Below, one piece after another: positions 39,601 through 52,061 of a DNA stretch of 64,000 nt; position 1 is the first letter of the stretch; each line of letters begins with the position of its first letter. A program made the translations under genes and the position numbers. The notes under the pieces were generated by a model. That model saw only the letters and a list, made by a program, of their open reading frames with translations, made no database searches and had not been told where the DNA came from. Source of the DNA: Tetrahymena thermophila SB210. Lineage: Eukaryota; Ciliophora; Oligohymenophorea; Hymenostomatida; Tetrahymenidae. Where the stretch lies: assembly GCF_000189635.1 (NCBI RefSeq), contig NW_002476291.1, positions 6,907-70,906 of the forward strand, given 5' to 3'.

Positions 39601-40263
39601 CCAGCTAATGCAATTTCAAAAAATCACTCCACCATGCAGATTTCATAGACTTGACTTCTTTAAAATGCTTTCAGTTTTCTTTTCATACAACTAATTCCTA
39701 CAGATTAGTATATTTTATGTGTTTTGTTATTATTATTTTTTTAATGCTTAATAAATAAATACAAATAACTCATTTAATTTTTAAAAATTTGATCATATTT
39801 ACACTATCTCAAAATTTCTCTTTTATCTAATTTAATAAATTAACATAATGAATAATTAACAAAAGCTAAAAACTAAAGAAGGTAAATATAAAGTAATTAA
39901 AGTATAATTATCCAAAAATAAATAGGTAATGTTTTCTTACTGTGAGAGCTTCATATGTCTATTGATAAAGTTACTCTTTACTGATATATTTAATTAAAAC
40001 TTACAAATTTATTAGAATATGTCTTGATATGATATATCATTTGAAAATTTATAAAGACAGAATCCAGAAGAGTAATTTTAATTTTCATAATATTAAATAA
40101 AAATTTTGATCAAACAAAAATATTAATTGATTTATTTGAAAAAAATGGTGGAAAACTTTTTAATTAAATTTAAAAAAATTTATATTTTTAATACTTTTTA
40201 TATATAATATATATTGATATGAATAATATGCAACAAAGATATTATTAAGTCGAAATCAATTAA
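36686..40263. other. Flank of secreted-protein gene, 3.6 kb without gene
   Basis: No coding region is supported. The part 37640-38610 aligns with the 5' flanks of the other secreted-protein genes, so it belongs to the same ancestral duplication unit. The part 39280-40240 aligns with 53100-53900 and partly with 55660-56480, the 3' flanks of neighbouring copies. An internal tandem duplication lies at 36890-37545. Confidence 0.6.
36890..37545. repeat. Local tandem duplication of about 315 nt
   Basis: Units at about 36890-37205 and 37206-37545 are nearly the same: tagcaatatatttct.atcacatgga, then aaaaatcacatgaactt, ttatcatatcataatagttt, catttaaaatggatacaatt, ctaactatttgagaggttat and tatcaggtgctattac in both. 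A shorter third start follows near 37550. High identity suggests a recent event. Confidence 0.8.
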
Positions 40264-40599
40264 TCAACAATCATTTTATTCTTTAACACTTTGAGTGAAA
40301 GTAGTGTAGCTCCTTGGGAAATCTAGCTCGAATCTTTATGTTTCTTTTTGCTTTAGGCATATAGTTTCAAAATCTAATTTTTTAGTTTCATTTTAGTCTG
40401 AAGCAGAAACTGAGAATTTAAAAGTCACATTTTTTTGGCATGCATTAGTTACAGTTATGTATAAGTTGCCCATATCCAGAGTAGAGCTTAAACAAGTAAT
40501 ATCATCAGAAGATCTTAGATTTTAATATTTATTTAATGAGTTAACAGTTAAAATGCTCACTAAGGAAATTATAGAAATTAGTATTAAAGCAGTTTTCAT
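40264..40599 (-). CDS. Small secreted four-cysteine protein, copy A
   Basis: A single exon of 112 codons (111 residues). The signal peptide is MKTALILISIISLVSILTVN. The mature protein is about 90 residues with Cys36, Cys54, Cys81 and Cys111, the last residue before TGA. Motifs are ITCLSSTLDMG, VTNACQKNVTFKFSVS and ETICLK, then RFELDFP. Two internal TAA codons read as Gln, which is why the standard code sees only a fragment. It is closest to the copy at 53924-54256, with which it shares long flanks on both sides. The alternating hydrophobic pattern suggests a small beta-sandwich held by two disulfides. Function is not recognised. Confidence 0.88.
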
Positions 40600-42413
40600 T
40601 GTGCTCAAGTTTTTTATTTTAATTGATTTATTTTATTTAAAATTAATTAATTATCTTCCTATTTAGGATGAGCACTTACTTATATATAAAAAATTATTGT
40701 GTAAAGAAAAGGTAAATACTTAATAAAAACGATGATTACAAAGAATAGGCAACGAGAGATAGAATTAATATTTAGAAGTTTTTGTTTCAAGTATTAAATC
40801 TTTTACAATCTAAATTGAATGAAATGAACTAGAGGTTATTATTAAAGTAATTAAGAATTAGTCAGAAATTGGTAGCTATTGATATTTTTATATAATGATA
40901 ATTCTTTTACTAATATTTAATTAAAAAATAGACATTTAACTTTATAAATATGTCTTACTTAAAGCTATAAAGTTTATTCAAAGAGTTTGTTTGCTATCAA
41001 GTATTTTTACCTTAAATCTTAAAAAAATACCTAATCTACTCAAATAAAGTCAAAGTAATAATTTAACATTTTTTCTATTAAGCTAAGATAGGAGTTTGTT
41101 TTGATTTTATATCAAAAAAATTAATTAATTGATAAGATAGATATGCTTTTGTTTTTTAATGCATTGAAATCAATAATTTTGATAATTAAATAAAAGAAAT
41201 TAATATGAAAGTAACGTTGGTTCAATTAACCATCCATGAATTTTATTATTTGAAATATTTAAAAATGCAAATTGAAAGCGATTTATTATAAATTTCACTT
41301 ATCAGTTAATAAAATTATAAATTAGTTAGTTAGTTGAGGAGATATAGATTTTTTAAAATTGATAAAAGCGCATTTGTGCATAACCAATATTAAAGTATAG
41401 ATGTTATCTAAATAAAAAAATCAAATTTTAGTTAATCAATTTTTTTCTAACCAGATATTAAAATCTAAAATTATTTGATAATTAATTTTATTAAAAGGGT
41501 CTGCAATATAAATACAAAAGGATCTATCTGACCAGAGATACTAATGTAAATATATCAGCAATTATTAGCTAAAATTTACCATAAACTAATTAGATTATTA
41601 ATTTTTTAATTATATTCAATTAACATATAAATAAGTCCTTTTTAAATATGTTTAATAGATTAAGATAAATTCATGTAACATCTTTTTAAAATCCTAAACA
41701 AATAAACAAAATATTTTATAACTTTTAAATATCTCTCATGTCTCTTTTTATAAATGCGTAAAACTTAACTAAAAATAATTATTCAATCTTCATTTTTATG
41801 AGTGATTGATTTATCAACGAATTTTATTTCATCTCCAATTATAGACAGTTTGCTTACCAAATATATAATATTAAAAAAATAAATTGATTTACTATTATAA
41901 ACTCTTCTTTCTAATTTTTATTGTGAAAATAGCGCATAAGGATAAACTTTCAAACTTTTTTATATAAAATAATAAAAAAGCCAATTCATAAATTTTAATA
42001 TTCGATTACTGTATTACCTCTTAACTCGATTCTCGCAAATAAAAATTTTTGGTTTCGAATAGTAAGGATAATCTTCATCAAAAACAAGATCTTTGACAAT
42101 TTTTTCTTAGCCATCTTATTTAGAATATATTAATATTTAGTTTAACTTATAAAATTATTATAAAATATCTGTTATAAATTATAAAAATATATTCCATAAG
42201 AGCAATAATAGCTTTTTTACTATCAAAATTAAATTTTGATAAAAGAAAAATTTTATTTGATTTATTTGAAAAAAATGATGGAAATAATTTTAATTATATT
42301 TAAAAAAAGAAATATTTGAATATTATTTAATTTATAAGTTTAATACTATTTTATATAATAATATATATTAATAGAAATAATATCTAAAATATTATTAAGT
42401 AGATATCAATTTA
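40600..42413. other. Shared 5' flank of secreted gene copy A
   Basis: No gene is seen. About 40600-41960 aligns almost throughout with 42841-44180, 54257-55600 and 56839-58020. Best conserved are the accagatattaaa.tctaaa block, tacaaaaggatct..ccagag, aacaaaatattttata.ctt and ataaattga.t.actat. No frame is conserved across copies, so this is candidate regulatory or untranscribed DNA. The end is 3' flank of the pseudogene. Confidence 0.55.
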
Positions 42414-42840
42414 TCAGCATTCACTTTATTCTCCCAATGCCTTTTAAATCGCTTAGGAAATCTAGCCTGTATATATCATTTTAGTCTAGGTTAAAATATT
42501 TAATTTTACNNNNNNNNNNNNNNNNNNNNNNNNNNNNNNNNNNNNNNNNNNNNNNNNNNNNNNNNNNNNNNNNNNNNNNNNNNNNNNNNNNNNNNNNNNN
42601 NNNNNNNNNATTTAAGTGTTTAGCCGAACGAAACAAACTGAGGATTTAAAAATCCTGTTTTGTTGATATATATGTATTAATTAGTTATCAGCACCTCTTA
42701 GTAGCCCATATTTAGAATAATTTTAGACTAATTATTGTCATTAGATATTAGGCTTTGATATTTATTTAATGAGCTAAAAGTTAAAATGTATGTTCACTAA
42801 GGTAATCATAGAGATTAGTATTAAAACAACCAATTTTCAT
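42414..42840 (-). pseudogene. Broken copy of the secreted four-cysteine gene
   Basis: It runs from an ATG (42838-42840) to the family's terminal TGC TGA (42414-42419). The start MKIGC.. is out of frame with the family: the signal-peptide coding sequence tttaatactaatctctatga is present but shifted relative to the ATG, and downstream pieces (an NSLNK-like part and the CQQN-like core) lie in different frames. The middle is hidden by the 100-N gap. The 3' part still encodes the LGEQSEC-type tail. At least two frame changes are visible, so it is not expressed as the family protein unless the assembly is wrong here. Confidence 0.75.
42510..42609. other. Assembly gap, 100 N
   Basis: Exactly 100 N, a common placeholder for a gap of unknown size. 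It falls inside a repeated gene family, where collapse or misjoining is likely. Confidence 0.98.
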
Positions 42841-44247
42841 AGCATTAAATTTTTTATTTTAATTGATTCATTTAAATAAAAATCAATTATCTTCCAATTA
42901 AGGAAGGGTACTTTTAAATTTTAAAAACTATTACTTTAAGAAAGGTTAATAGTTAATAAAATGGTGATTACTTACAAGTATTAGTTAGTATCAAGAGATG
43001 AAATTTATATTTAGAAATTTTTGTGTAAAATATTAAATCTTTCTTTTAAAATCTAATTGGATTAAAGAAACTAAAGGTTCTCTTAAAAGTAATTAAAAAT
43101 TTGTCAAAAATTTGTGGCTTGTATACTTTTATATGATGATAATACTTTATTAATCTTAAATTATAGACATTTAACTTTGATGTAAAATCTTACTTATAGT
43201 AAAAAAATTTTTTATTGTTTTATTCATAGATTTTGGTATTAAGTTTTTCCACCATAAATCATAACAAATAACAAGATATCTAATCTAATTGTGTAAAGTT
43301 AAAGAAATAATTTAATATATCTTTCTATAATCTAGTTATGGTTTATATCAATACAAATTTACTGATAAGAAAGAGATGCTTGCTTTTGTTTTTTAATGAA
43401 TTGAAATCAAAAATATTGATAATTAAATAGAAAAAATTTAATTTGAAAATAAAGTTGATTCAATCAATCATTTTTGAGTATAATTATTTTAAATATTTCA
43501 AAATACAAAATTTTAGCTAATTATTATAAACTTCACTTACTTATTAATAAATTTATAAATTTTGTTAGCTGAGGTGATATAGATTTTCTTTTTTTAAATA
43601 GATAATAAATAGCTCATTTTTACATAACCAATTTTATAGTTTAGAAGTTATCTTAAATTTTAATTATTCTATTTTATTCTTATCAGATATTAAAATCTAA
43701 CAACTTTTATTAAAAGGTTCCACAATCTCAATAGAAAAAGGATCTGATCAGAGATACTAATTCATCTATATCAGCAATAATAAACAATAATTTGCCATAA
43801 ACCAAATATATTAAATTAATTTTTTAATTATTATCAACGAGTTCATTAATTAGGCCTTCTTAAAAATGCATAATGAATTAAAATAAATTAATGTAACATA
43901 ATTTAAAAATTATACGCAATTAAACAAAATATTTTATAAATTGTAATTATCTCTCAAATCTATTTTTATAAATGTATAATATTAAACTAAAAATAATTAA
44001 CAAATCAATCATCCATTTTTGTGATGGATCAATTAATTAGCGAATTTTATTTCATCTTAGAGTATAAATAATTTGCCTACTAAATATATTAGATTAAAAA
44101 ATAAATTGATTCACTATAGCAAAAATTATTAACTCTTCCTTCAAATTTTAGGCATAAAGATAAACTTTCAAATTTTTTTATTGCAAATGAATGTATAAAT
44201 AAAATAAGAAATATCTCTACTAAACCAATAAATGAATTTTTAATATA
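42841..44247. other. Shared 5' flank of the secreted pseudogene
   Basis: It aligns with the 5' flanks of the intact copies but is the most decayed of them. No gene is seen. It ends at the palindromic element. Confidence 0.55.
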
Positions 44248-44644
44248 GCTAAATGCCATTCAAAAATTTAATGAATTGAGATCACTATTTTTTTGAATGG
44301 CTGATATATTTGAATATTATTTATATAAAAATAAATTAATAATTTATAATAGAATTTAATTCATAATATTTATTATTTTAATTAATATCAATTTTTATGA
44401 TTTTTCTATTAATTTTTAATTTTAGCTTTTTTTAAAAATTTTTCTTCAAAAAAAATTTTTAAAAAAGGCTAAATTTAAAAATTGAATAGAAAAATCATAA
44501 AGATTGAAAAAAATTAAAATTATTAATATTATTAATTAAATTCTATTATAAAATTATTTATTTTTATATAAATCATATTCAAAGGCATCAACCATTCAAA
44601 AAAATAGTGATCTCAATTCACCAAATTTTTGAATGGCATTTTGC
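44248..44644. mobile_element. Palindromic MITE-like foldback element with TATA target duplication
   Basis: About 397 nt forming one long imperfect inverted repeat. The left end GCTAAATGCCATTCAAAAAT pairs with the right end ..TTTTTGAATGGCATTTTGC, and the arms continue through gaattgagatcactattttt / aaaaatagtgatctcaattc, gaatttaatt / aattaaattc and gatttttctatt / aatagaaaaatc to a centre near 44445-44455. It is flanked on both sides by TATA (44244-44247 and 44645-44648), consistent with a TA or TATA target duplication as in Tc1/mariner-type elements. It has no coding capacity. It could instead be a hairpin made by local inversion, but the flanking duplication favours a transposon. No second copy is in the window. 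Confidence 0.8.
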
Positions 44645-44815
44645 TATATATAAAGCCAATAATAAAATCTATCTATCTATGTATGTATGTATCAATATTT
44701 TAGGTTAAAAAAACTTTTTCAAAATATTATATAATAAAACATATAATTAATATTCAATTATTCAAACATTCATATAATATTTATTCATCCTTTTTTTGCC
44801 ACTTGTTTATTATCA

Positions 44816-47723
44816 TCATAATTTTTTTTCAAATACAACTAATCTTTTTGATTTAAGACACTTGCTTATTACTTTGAATTTATATGATTCATTGATTTAG
44901 TTAAAACTTTTATAAAAAATTTGTATATATTTAAATAAATATTTAATAAAATAAAATTTTAAATTATTTCTTAAATTAATAAATAAATAAAATAAAATTA
45001 GTGGAAAAAAAGGATAAAAAAAAAATCAAATAAAATCTATCAAATAAATTCAAAGAGCTTTTTTGTTTAATATTCATTTTTATAGCTAAAAATATCAATC
45101 TTAAATAAATAAACTGCTTTTACCAAAGATAAATTGTCAAATTTGAGAGATTAACGCAATTAGCTAAAGCAGAACTTAAGCCTGATCCACCTTAGTCTCC
45201 AATTTAATTTTCGCTTTTTAAATATTGAAGAAAAAAATATCATTAAATAGTTGATTAGAATGAAAAAATGAAGAAAAAACATGAAATAATAAGATTAATT
45301 AAATAATAATAAAAGCAAAAGTTGAAAATAAAATAATTAGTTAAATTAACAATGAAAGAATAAAAAAAACAAGTAAGATAAAATGAAAAAGAAAAAAGAG
45401 CTATTATTGTTTTAAATTAGTTTTTATTATTAAAAATATCACAATACAAAACAAATAAACTATTTTTACTCAAGGTTAAGTGTCAAATTTGAGAGCTTAA
45501 TGCATTTTGCTAAAGCAGTACCTAAGCCTGATACACCTTTGTCACCAATTTAATTGTCACTTTTTAAATTTTGAAGAAAAAATATATTAAATAGTTAATT
45601 AGAATGAAAAAATGAAGAAAAAATATGAAATGATAAGATTAATTAATAATAAAAGTAAAAGTTGAAAATAAAATAATTAGTTAAATTAACAATGAAAGAA
45701 AAAAAAAACAAGTAAGATAAAATGAAAAAGAAAAAAGAGCTTTTATTGTTTTAAATTAGTTTTGTAATTAAAAATATCACAATCCAAAACAAATAAACTA
45801 TTTTTACTCAAGGTTAAGTATCAAATTTAAGAGATTAATGCATTTTGATAAAGCAGAACTTAAGCCTTATACACCTTCATCACCAATTTAAAAAAAACTT
45901 TCCAAAAAATCATAAACAGTGTCTAAAATAAGGGGGGTTTTCGAGAAAACTATCAAACCAAAAACCAATTTTAAACACTTATTATAAATTATAATTACTT
46001 TTAAGATGTATTTCTGAGTGCATTTATGTGTGCGAGTTTATCTTATCTTATCTTATCACCAATTTAATTGCGACTTTTTAAATATTGAAGAATAAATATA
46101 TAATTAAATAGTTAATTAGAACGAAAAAATGAAGAAAAATATGAAATAATAAGATTAATTCATTAATAATAAAAGCAAAAATTGAAAATAAAATAAATGA
46201 TAATTTAATTTAGCAATGAAAGAAGAAAAAAAACAAGAACAATAAAAAGAAAAAGAAAAAAGAGCTTTAATTGTTTTAAATTAGTTTTTATAATTCAAAA
46301 TATCGCAATCCAAAACAAATAAACTGTTATTACTAAAGATGAAGTGTTAAATTTGAGAGATTAATGCAATTTGCTATACCAGAACCTAAGCCCGACGCAC
46401 CTTAGTAACCAATTTTATTGTAACTTTTTTAATATTGAATAAAAAATAAATAATTAAATAGTTAATTAGAAGGAAAAAATGAAGAAAAAATGTGAAATAA
46501 TAAGATTAATAATAAAAGTAAAAGTAGAAAATAAAATGATGAGCTAAATTAACAAAAAAGAAAGAACAAAAAAGCAAGCACAATAAAAAGAAAAAGAAAA
46601 AAGAGCTTTATTGTTTTAAATTAGTTTTTATAATTAAAAATATCAACAATCCAAATCTATTAAACTGTTTTTACATAAGGTTAAGCCTCAAATTTGAGAG
46701 ATTAATGCAATTTGCTAAAGCAGAACCTAAGCCTGATATAGCTTAGTCACCAATTTAATTGTAACTTTTTAAATATTGAAGAAAAAATATATAATTAAAT
46801 AGTTAATTAGAAGCAAAAATGAAGAAAAAATATGAAATAACAATAAAAGTAAAAGTAGAAAATAAAATGATGAATTAAATTAACAAAGAAAGAACAAAAA
46901 AAAGCAAGCACAATAAAAAGAAAAAGAAAAAAGAACTTTATTGTTCATAATTAGTTTATATAACTAAAATTATCAGAATCCAAAACAAATAAATTGTTTT
47001 TACTCAAGTTTAAGTGTCAAATTTGAGAGATTAATGCACTTTGCTAAAGAAGAAACTAAGCCTGATGCACCTATTGAATCAATTTAATTGTAACTTTTAA
47101 ATATTGAAGAAAAAATATATAATTAAATAGTTAATTAGAAGGGAAATATGAAGAAAAGTTGGACGTAAAATGATGAGTTCAATTAATAAAGAAAAAACAA
47201 AAAAAATCAAGCAAAATAAAAAGAAAAGGAAAATAAATCAAATAAATTAAAAGAGCTTTAATATTTTAGATAAACTTTGATAATTAAAAATATTACAATC
47301 CAAAATAAATCAACTATTTTTATTTAGTGTAAATGTTAATAGCAAAAAATGAAGAAAAAATATCTAATAATAAAAAATGAATAATAAATAAATAATTAAA
47401 AATTTAAATGAAAATTAAGTCGAAATAGCTAAAAATTTTTGCTTTAATAAAAATCAATGAATAATGAATGATGAGAGTTTCTAATATAAAAATTATTTTT
47501 TGAAATAAATTGAAAATTAAATATAAAAAAAATATTAATAATAATAAAAATAATATTTATAAATTAAATATACATCAGATCAATATGGAGAACCTAATGA
47601 GATAAAAGTTAAGAGTTTAAAAACTTTTTTTATAAAAATATATAAATTTAAAAGATATTAATAAATAAATAAATAAATAATTACTTCTTCTAATTTTTTA
47701 TAATATTTAATCTATTACATCAT
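44816..47723 (-). CDS. LRR gene 3: six repeat exons, one hit by a LINE end
   Basis: Exons in order: 47685-47723 (MMQQIKYYKKLEE), 47574-47623 (50 nt), repeats 47004-47093, 46675-46764, 46334-46423, an interrupted repeat 45808-46073, 45470-45559, 45124-45213, and terminal 44816-44906. Leaving out the interrupted exon, the sum is 630 nt, 209 residues, with all junctions phase-compatible and no internal TGA. Repeats follow NxIGDxGASGLGSALANC, then INLSNLTLxL. The tail holds SKCLKSKRLVVF. The insertion brings a TGA if read through, so the exon must be skipped or the protein ends early. A splice-donor-like relic near 47310 marks a lost repeat. Paralogue of the gene at 48550-52525; function as an LRR scaffold is inferred. 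Confidence 0.78.
45892..46054 (+). mobile_element. LINE-like 3' end, 163 nt, with 13-nt target duplication
   Basis: Foreign sequence sits inside an LRR exon between two copies of ATCACCAATTTAA (45879-45891 and 46055-46067). It ends with gagtgcatttatgtgtgcga, then gttt and the short tandem tail atcttatcttatctt. The same gagtgcat..tgtgcgag end followed by a different simple repeat is found at 49254-49514, so both are 3' ends of one element family inserted by target-primed reverse transcription. This copy is strongly 5'-truncated and non-coding. It lies antisense to the host gene. Confidence 0.78.
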
Positions 47724-48549
47724 TTATTTTTTTTTACTTTTAAAAATATTGAATAGCAATTTATGGAATTTAATTAATTATAAATGGATAAAAAGAACAT
47801 AAAACATAATAAGTAATTATCAAATATTAATTTAGAAAATTTGGTTTTATGAAGAGATATCACAGAAAAATAAAATTAACATTCAATATTTAATTTTGAT
47901 ATTGGTCTTTAAAATATATACTCAAAAATATAGTAAGTATGAGAGATGGGTAGATCGTTCGTCATATTTGAAAAAATTTTAGTAATTAATAAATGTTATT
48001 AAATTTTATAAAAATAATTTTTATAAGTAGATTCTTATGTTTTAGAGTAATTAATTATAGGAATATTTATAATATCTCATATTATTCTCTAATCCGATTA
48101 GTTTTTTTTTTTACAAGCACGTGTTATTTAGGTAAATATATATATTGTATCCACCAAATAAGTAGATTTACACTTACTTAAATAATTTTTTAATAAATAG
48201 AATAGTACAATTTGATTTCTCCCTAAATTTGTAACCCCTTAAATTCCTTAATATGATTGATGGATACTATTTAAGATTAAAATCTAATTGTAATATAAAA
48301 TCTTGCATTTATATTATTTAATAAGTTATAATATAACATTAAAAATTTCAAATGATTTGATCCTTTTTTATTAATTATAAGTTATTTATTAACTTACAAA
48401 AATATGAATGATATTTATAAATATAAAAACAGTAATAAAATCTATCTATCTATGTATCTATATTTTAGTTTAAAAAAACTTTTTCAAAAAATTATGTAAT
48501 AATTCAAATATTTAATATTTATTCATCCTTTTTTGCCACTTATTTATCA
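47724..48549. other. Spacer between LRR genes 3 and 4
   Basis: No gene is seen. 47724-47990 aligns with 52526-52790 (5' flanks of the two LRR genes), including a gatgggtag..tcatattt block that may hold promoter elements. 48430-48549 aligns with 44660-44815 (3' flanks), including a tctatctatctatgta tract. Confidence 0.55.
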
Positions 48550-51500
48550 TCAGAAATATTTTCCAAAGACAACTAATCTTTTTGATTTAAGACACTTGCT
48601 TAAAACTTTGAATTTTTGTTATTTATTCATTTAGTTACCACTTTTATTATAAATTTGTGTAAATTTTTAAAAAATATTAAATAAAATAAACTCTTAAATT
48701 AAAAATTATTTCTTAAATTATTAAATAAATAAATAAAATAACATTACTGTAATAAAAAAAATAAATCAAAGAAATTCAAGGAGCTTTTTTGTTAAATATT
48801 CATTTTATAGTTAAAAATATCACAATCTTAAACAAATAAACTGTTTTTACTTAAGATCAAGTGTCAAATTTGAGAGATTAATGCACTTTGCTAAAGTAGA
48901 ACCTAAGCCTGATGCACCCATTCCACCAATTTAATTGTATCTTTTTAAATATTAAAGAAAAAATAAATAATTAAATAGTTTATTAGAATGAAAAAATATA
49001 AAATAATAGGATTAATTAATTAATAATAAAAGCCTATTTTAACAAAGAAAGAACAAAAATAAGCAAGCAAGCAAGCACAATAAAAAGAAAAAGAAAAAAT
49101 AGCTTTTTTTGTTTTAAATTAGCTTTATAATTAAAAATATCACAATCCAAAACAAATAAACTGTTTTTACTCAAGTTAAAGATTCAAATTTGAGAGATTA
49201 ATGCAATTTGCTAAACCAGTACCTAAGCTTGATGCACCTCCATCACCAATATTCCAAATCTGATAGGTGGTAAAGAGGAGGCCCCATTCTGAACAGAAGA
49301 TCTGGAATACAAATGGGAAGCGAGCATAATGCGTAGTCAAATCATGGAAGATTAGTAGAAATGCCATTAGGGTGTAGGTGACCCTTCCCTTCTAATATAT
49401 TACCCACAATTATATATAAATAAATTGGTATACGTATAATAATAATGTATAAGTAATTATATATAGGGCCCCTATCCCGAGTGCATGTCACCATGTGCGA
49501 GTATGTATGTATGTATCACCAATATTATTTCCACTTTTTAAATATTGAAGAAAAAATATATAATTAAATAGTTAATTAGAAGGAAAAAATGAAGAAAATA
49601 TGAAATAATAAGATAGATTAATTAATAATAAAAGCAAAAGTTGAAAATTGAATGATGAGTTAAATTAACAAACAAAGAATGAACAAAAAAAGCAAGCAAG
49701 CAATCACAATAAAAAGAAAATGAAAAAAGAGCTTTTATTTTTTTAAATTAGTTTTATAATAAAAATATCACAATCCAAAACAAATACACTGTTTTTACCC
49801 AAGTTTAAGTGTCAAATTTGAGAGATTAATGCACTTAGCTAAAGCATAACCTAAGCCTAATGAACCTTCATCACCAATATAATTGCCACTTTTTAAATAT
49901 TGAAGAAAAAATATATAATTAAATAGTTAATAAGAAGTAAAAAATGAAGAAAAAATATGAAATAATAAGATTGATTAATTATAAAAGCAAAAGTTGAAAA
50001 TAAAATGATGAGTTAAATTAACAAAAAAAAACAAAAAAAGCAAGCAAGCAAAAAGAAAAATGAGCTTTAATTGTTTTAAAATAAATTTTATAATTAAAAA
50101 TATCACAATCCAAAACAAATAAACTGTTTTTACTAAAGGTCAAGTGTCAAATTTGAGAGATTAATGCACTTAGCTAAAGCAGAACCTAAGTCTGATGCAC
50201 CCATTGCACTAATTTAATTGCCTCTTTTTAAATATTGAAGAAACAATATATAATTAAATAGTTAATTAGAAGGAAAAAATGAAGAAAAAATATGAAATAA
50301 TAAGATTAATTAATTTATAATAAAAATAAAATTTGAAAATTAAATGATGAGTTAAATTAACAAAGAAAGAAAGAACAAAAAAAAGCAAGCGAGCACAATA
50401 AAAAGAAAAAGAAAAAAGAGCTTTAATTTTTTTAAATTAGTTTTATAATTAAAAATATCACAATCCAAAACTAATAAACTGTTTTTACTAAAGATAAAGT
50501 GTCAAATTTGAGAGATTAATGCAATTTGCTAAACCAGTACCTAAGCCTGATACACCTTTGTCACCAATTAAATTGTAACTTTTTAAATATTGAAGAAAAA
50601 ATATGAAATAATAAGATTAATTAATTAATAATAAAAGCAAAAGTTGAAAATTTAATGATGAGTTAAATTAACAAAGAAAGAAAGAATAAAAAAAAGCAAG
50701 CAAGCGCAATAAAAAGAAAAAGAAAAAAGAGCTTTAATTGTTTTAAATTAGTTTTATAATTAAAAATATCACAATCCAAAACTAATAAACTGTTTTTACT
50801 AAAGATAAAGTGTAAAATTTGAGAGATTAATGCAATTTGCTAAACCAGTACCTAAGCCTGATACACCTTCGTCACCAATTAAATTGCCTCTTTTTAAATA
50901 TTGAAGAAAAAATATATAATTAAATGGCTAATTAGAAGGAAAAAATGAAGAAAAAATATGAAATAATAAGATTAATTAATTAATATAAAAAGCAAAAGTT
51001 GAAAATTTAATGATGAGTTAAATTAACAAAGAAAGAAAGAACAAAAAAAAGCAAGCGAGCACAATAAAAAGAAAAAGAAAAAAGAGCTTTTATTGTTTTA
51101 AATTAGTTTAATAATTAAAAATACCACAATCCAAAACAAATAAACTATTTTTACTAAAGGTTAAGATTCAAATTTGAGAGATTAGTTAGAAGGAAAATAT
51201 GAAGAAAAAATATGAAATAATAAAATTAATTAATTAATAATAAAAGCAAGAGTTTAAAATTAAATGATGAGTTAAATTATCAAAGAAGAAACAAAAAAAA
51301 GCAAGCAAGCACAATAAAAAGAAAAAGAAAAAAGAGCTTTTATTGTTTTAAATTAGTTTTATAATTAAAAATATCACAATCCAAAACAAATAAACTGTTT
51401 TTACTAAAGGTAAAGTGTCAAATTTGAGAGATTAATGCAATTAGCTAAAGCAGAACCTAAGCCTGAAGCACCTTCGTCACCAATTTAATTGTCACTTTTT

Positions 51501-52001
51501 AAATATTGAAGAAAAAATAAATAATTAAATAGTTAATTAGAAGGAAAAAATGAAGAAAAAATATTAAATAATAAGATTAATAAATAATAAAAGCAAAAAT
51601 TGTAAATTGAATAATGAGTTAAATTAACAAAGTATGAAAGAACAAAAAAAAGTTAGCAAGCAAGCACACTAAAAAGAAAAAGAGAAAAGAGCTTTTATTG
51701 TTTTAAATTAATTTTTTTAATTAAAAATATCACAATCCAAAACAAATAAACTGTTTTTACTAAAGATAAAGTGTCAAATTTGAGAGATTAATGCACTTAA
51801 CTAAAACAGAACCTAAGCCTGATGCACCTTCGTCACCAATTTCATTGTCACTTTTTAAATATTGAAGAAAAAATTTTAATTAAATATTTCATTAGAAGGA
51901 AAAAATGATGAAAAAATATGAAATAATAAGATTAATTAATAATATAACCAAAAGTTGAAAATAAAGTGATGAGTTAAATTAATAAATAAAAAAAAAAAAG
52001 C

Positions 52002-52061
<60 letters not shown>

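Noticed and set aside
47993-48181. Plus-strand 62-codon frame between LRR genes
   Set aside because: The aligned 5' flank of LRR gene 4 does not keep it; composition is that of spacer.
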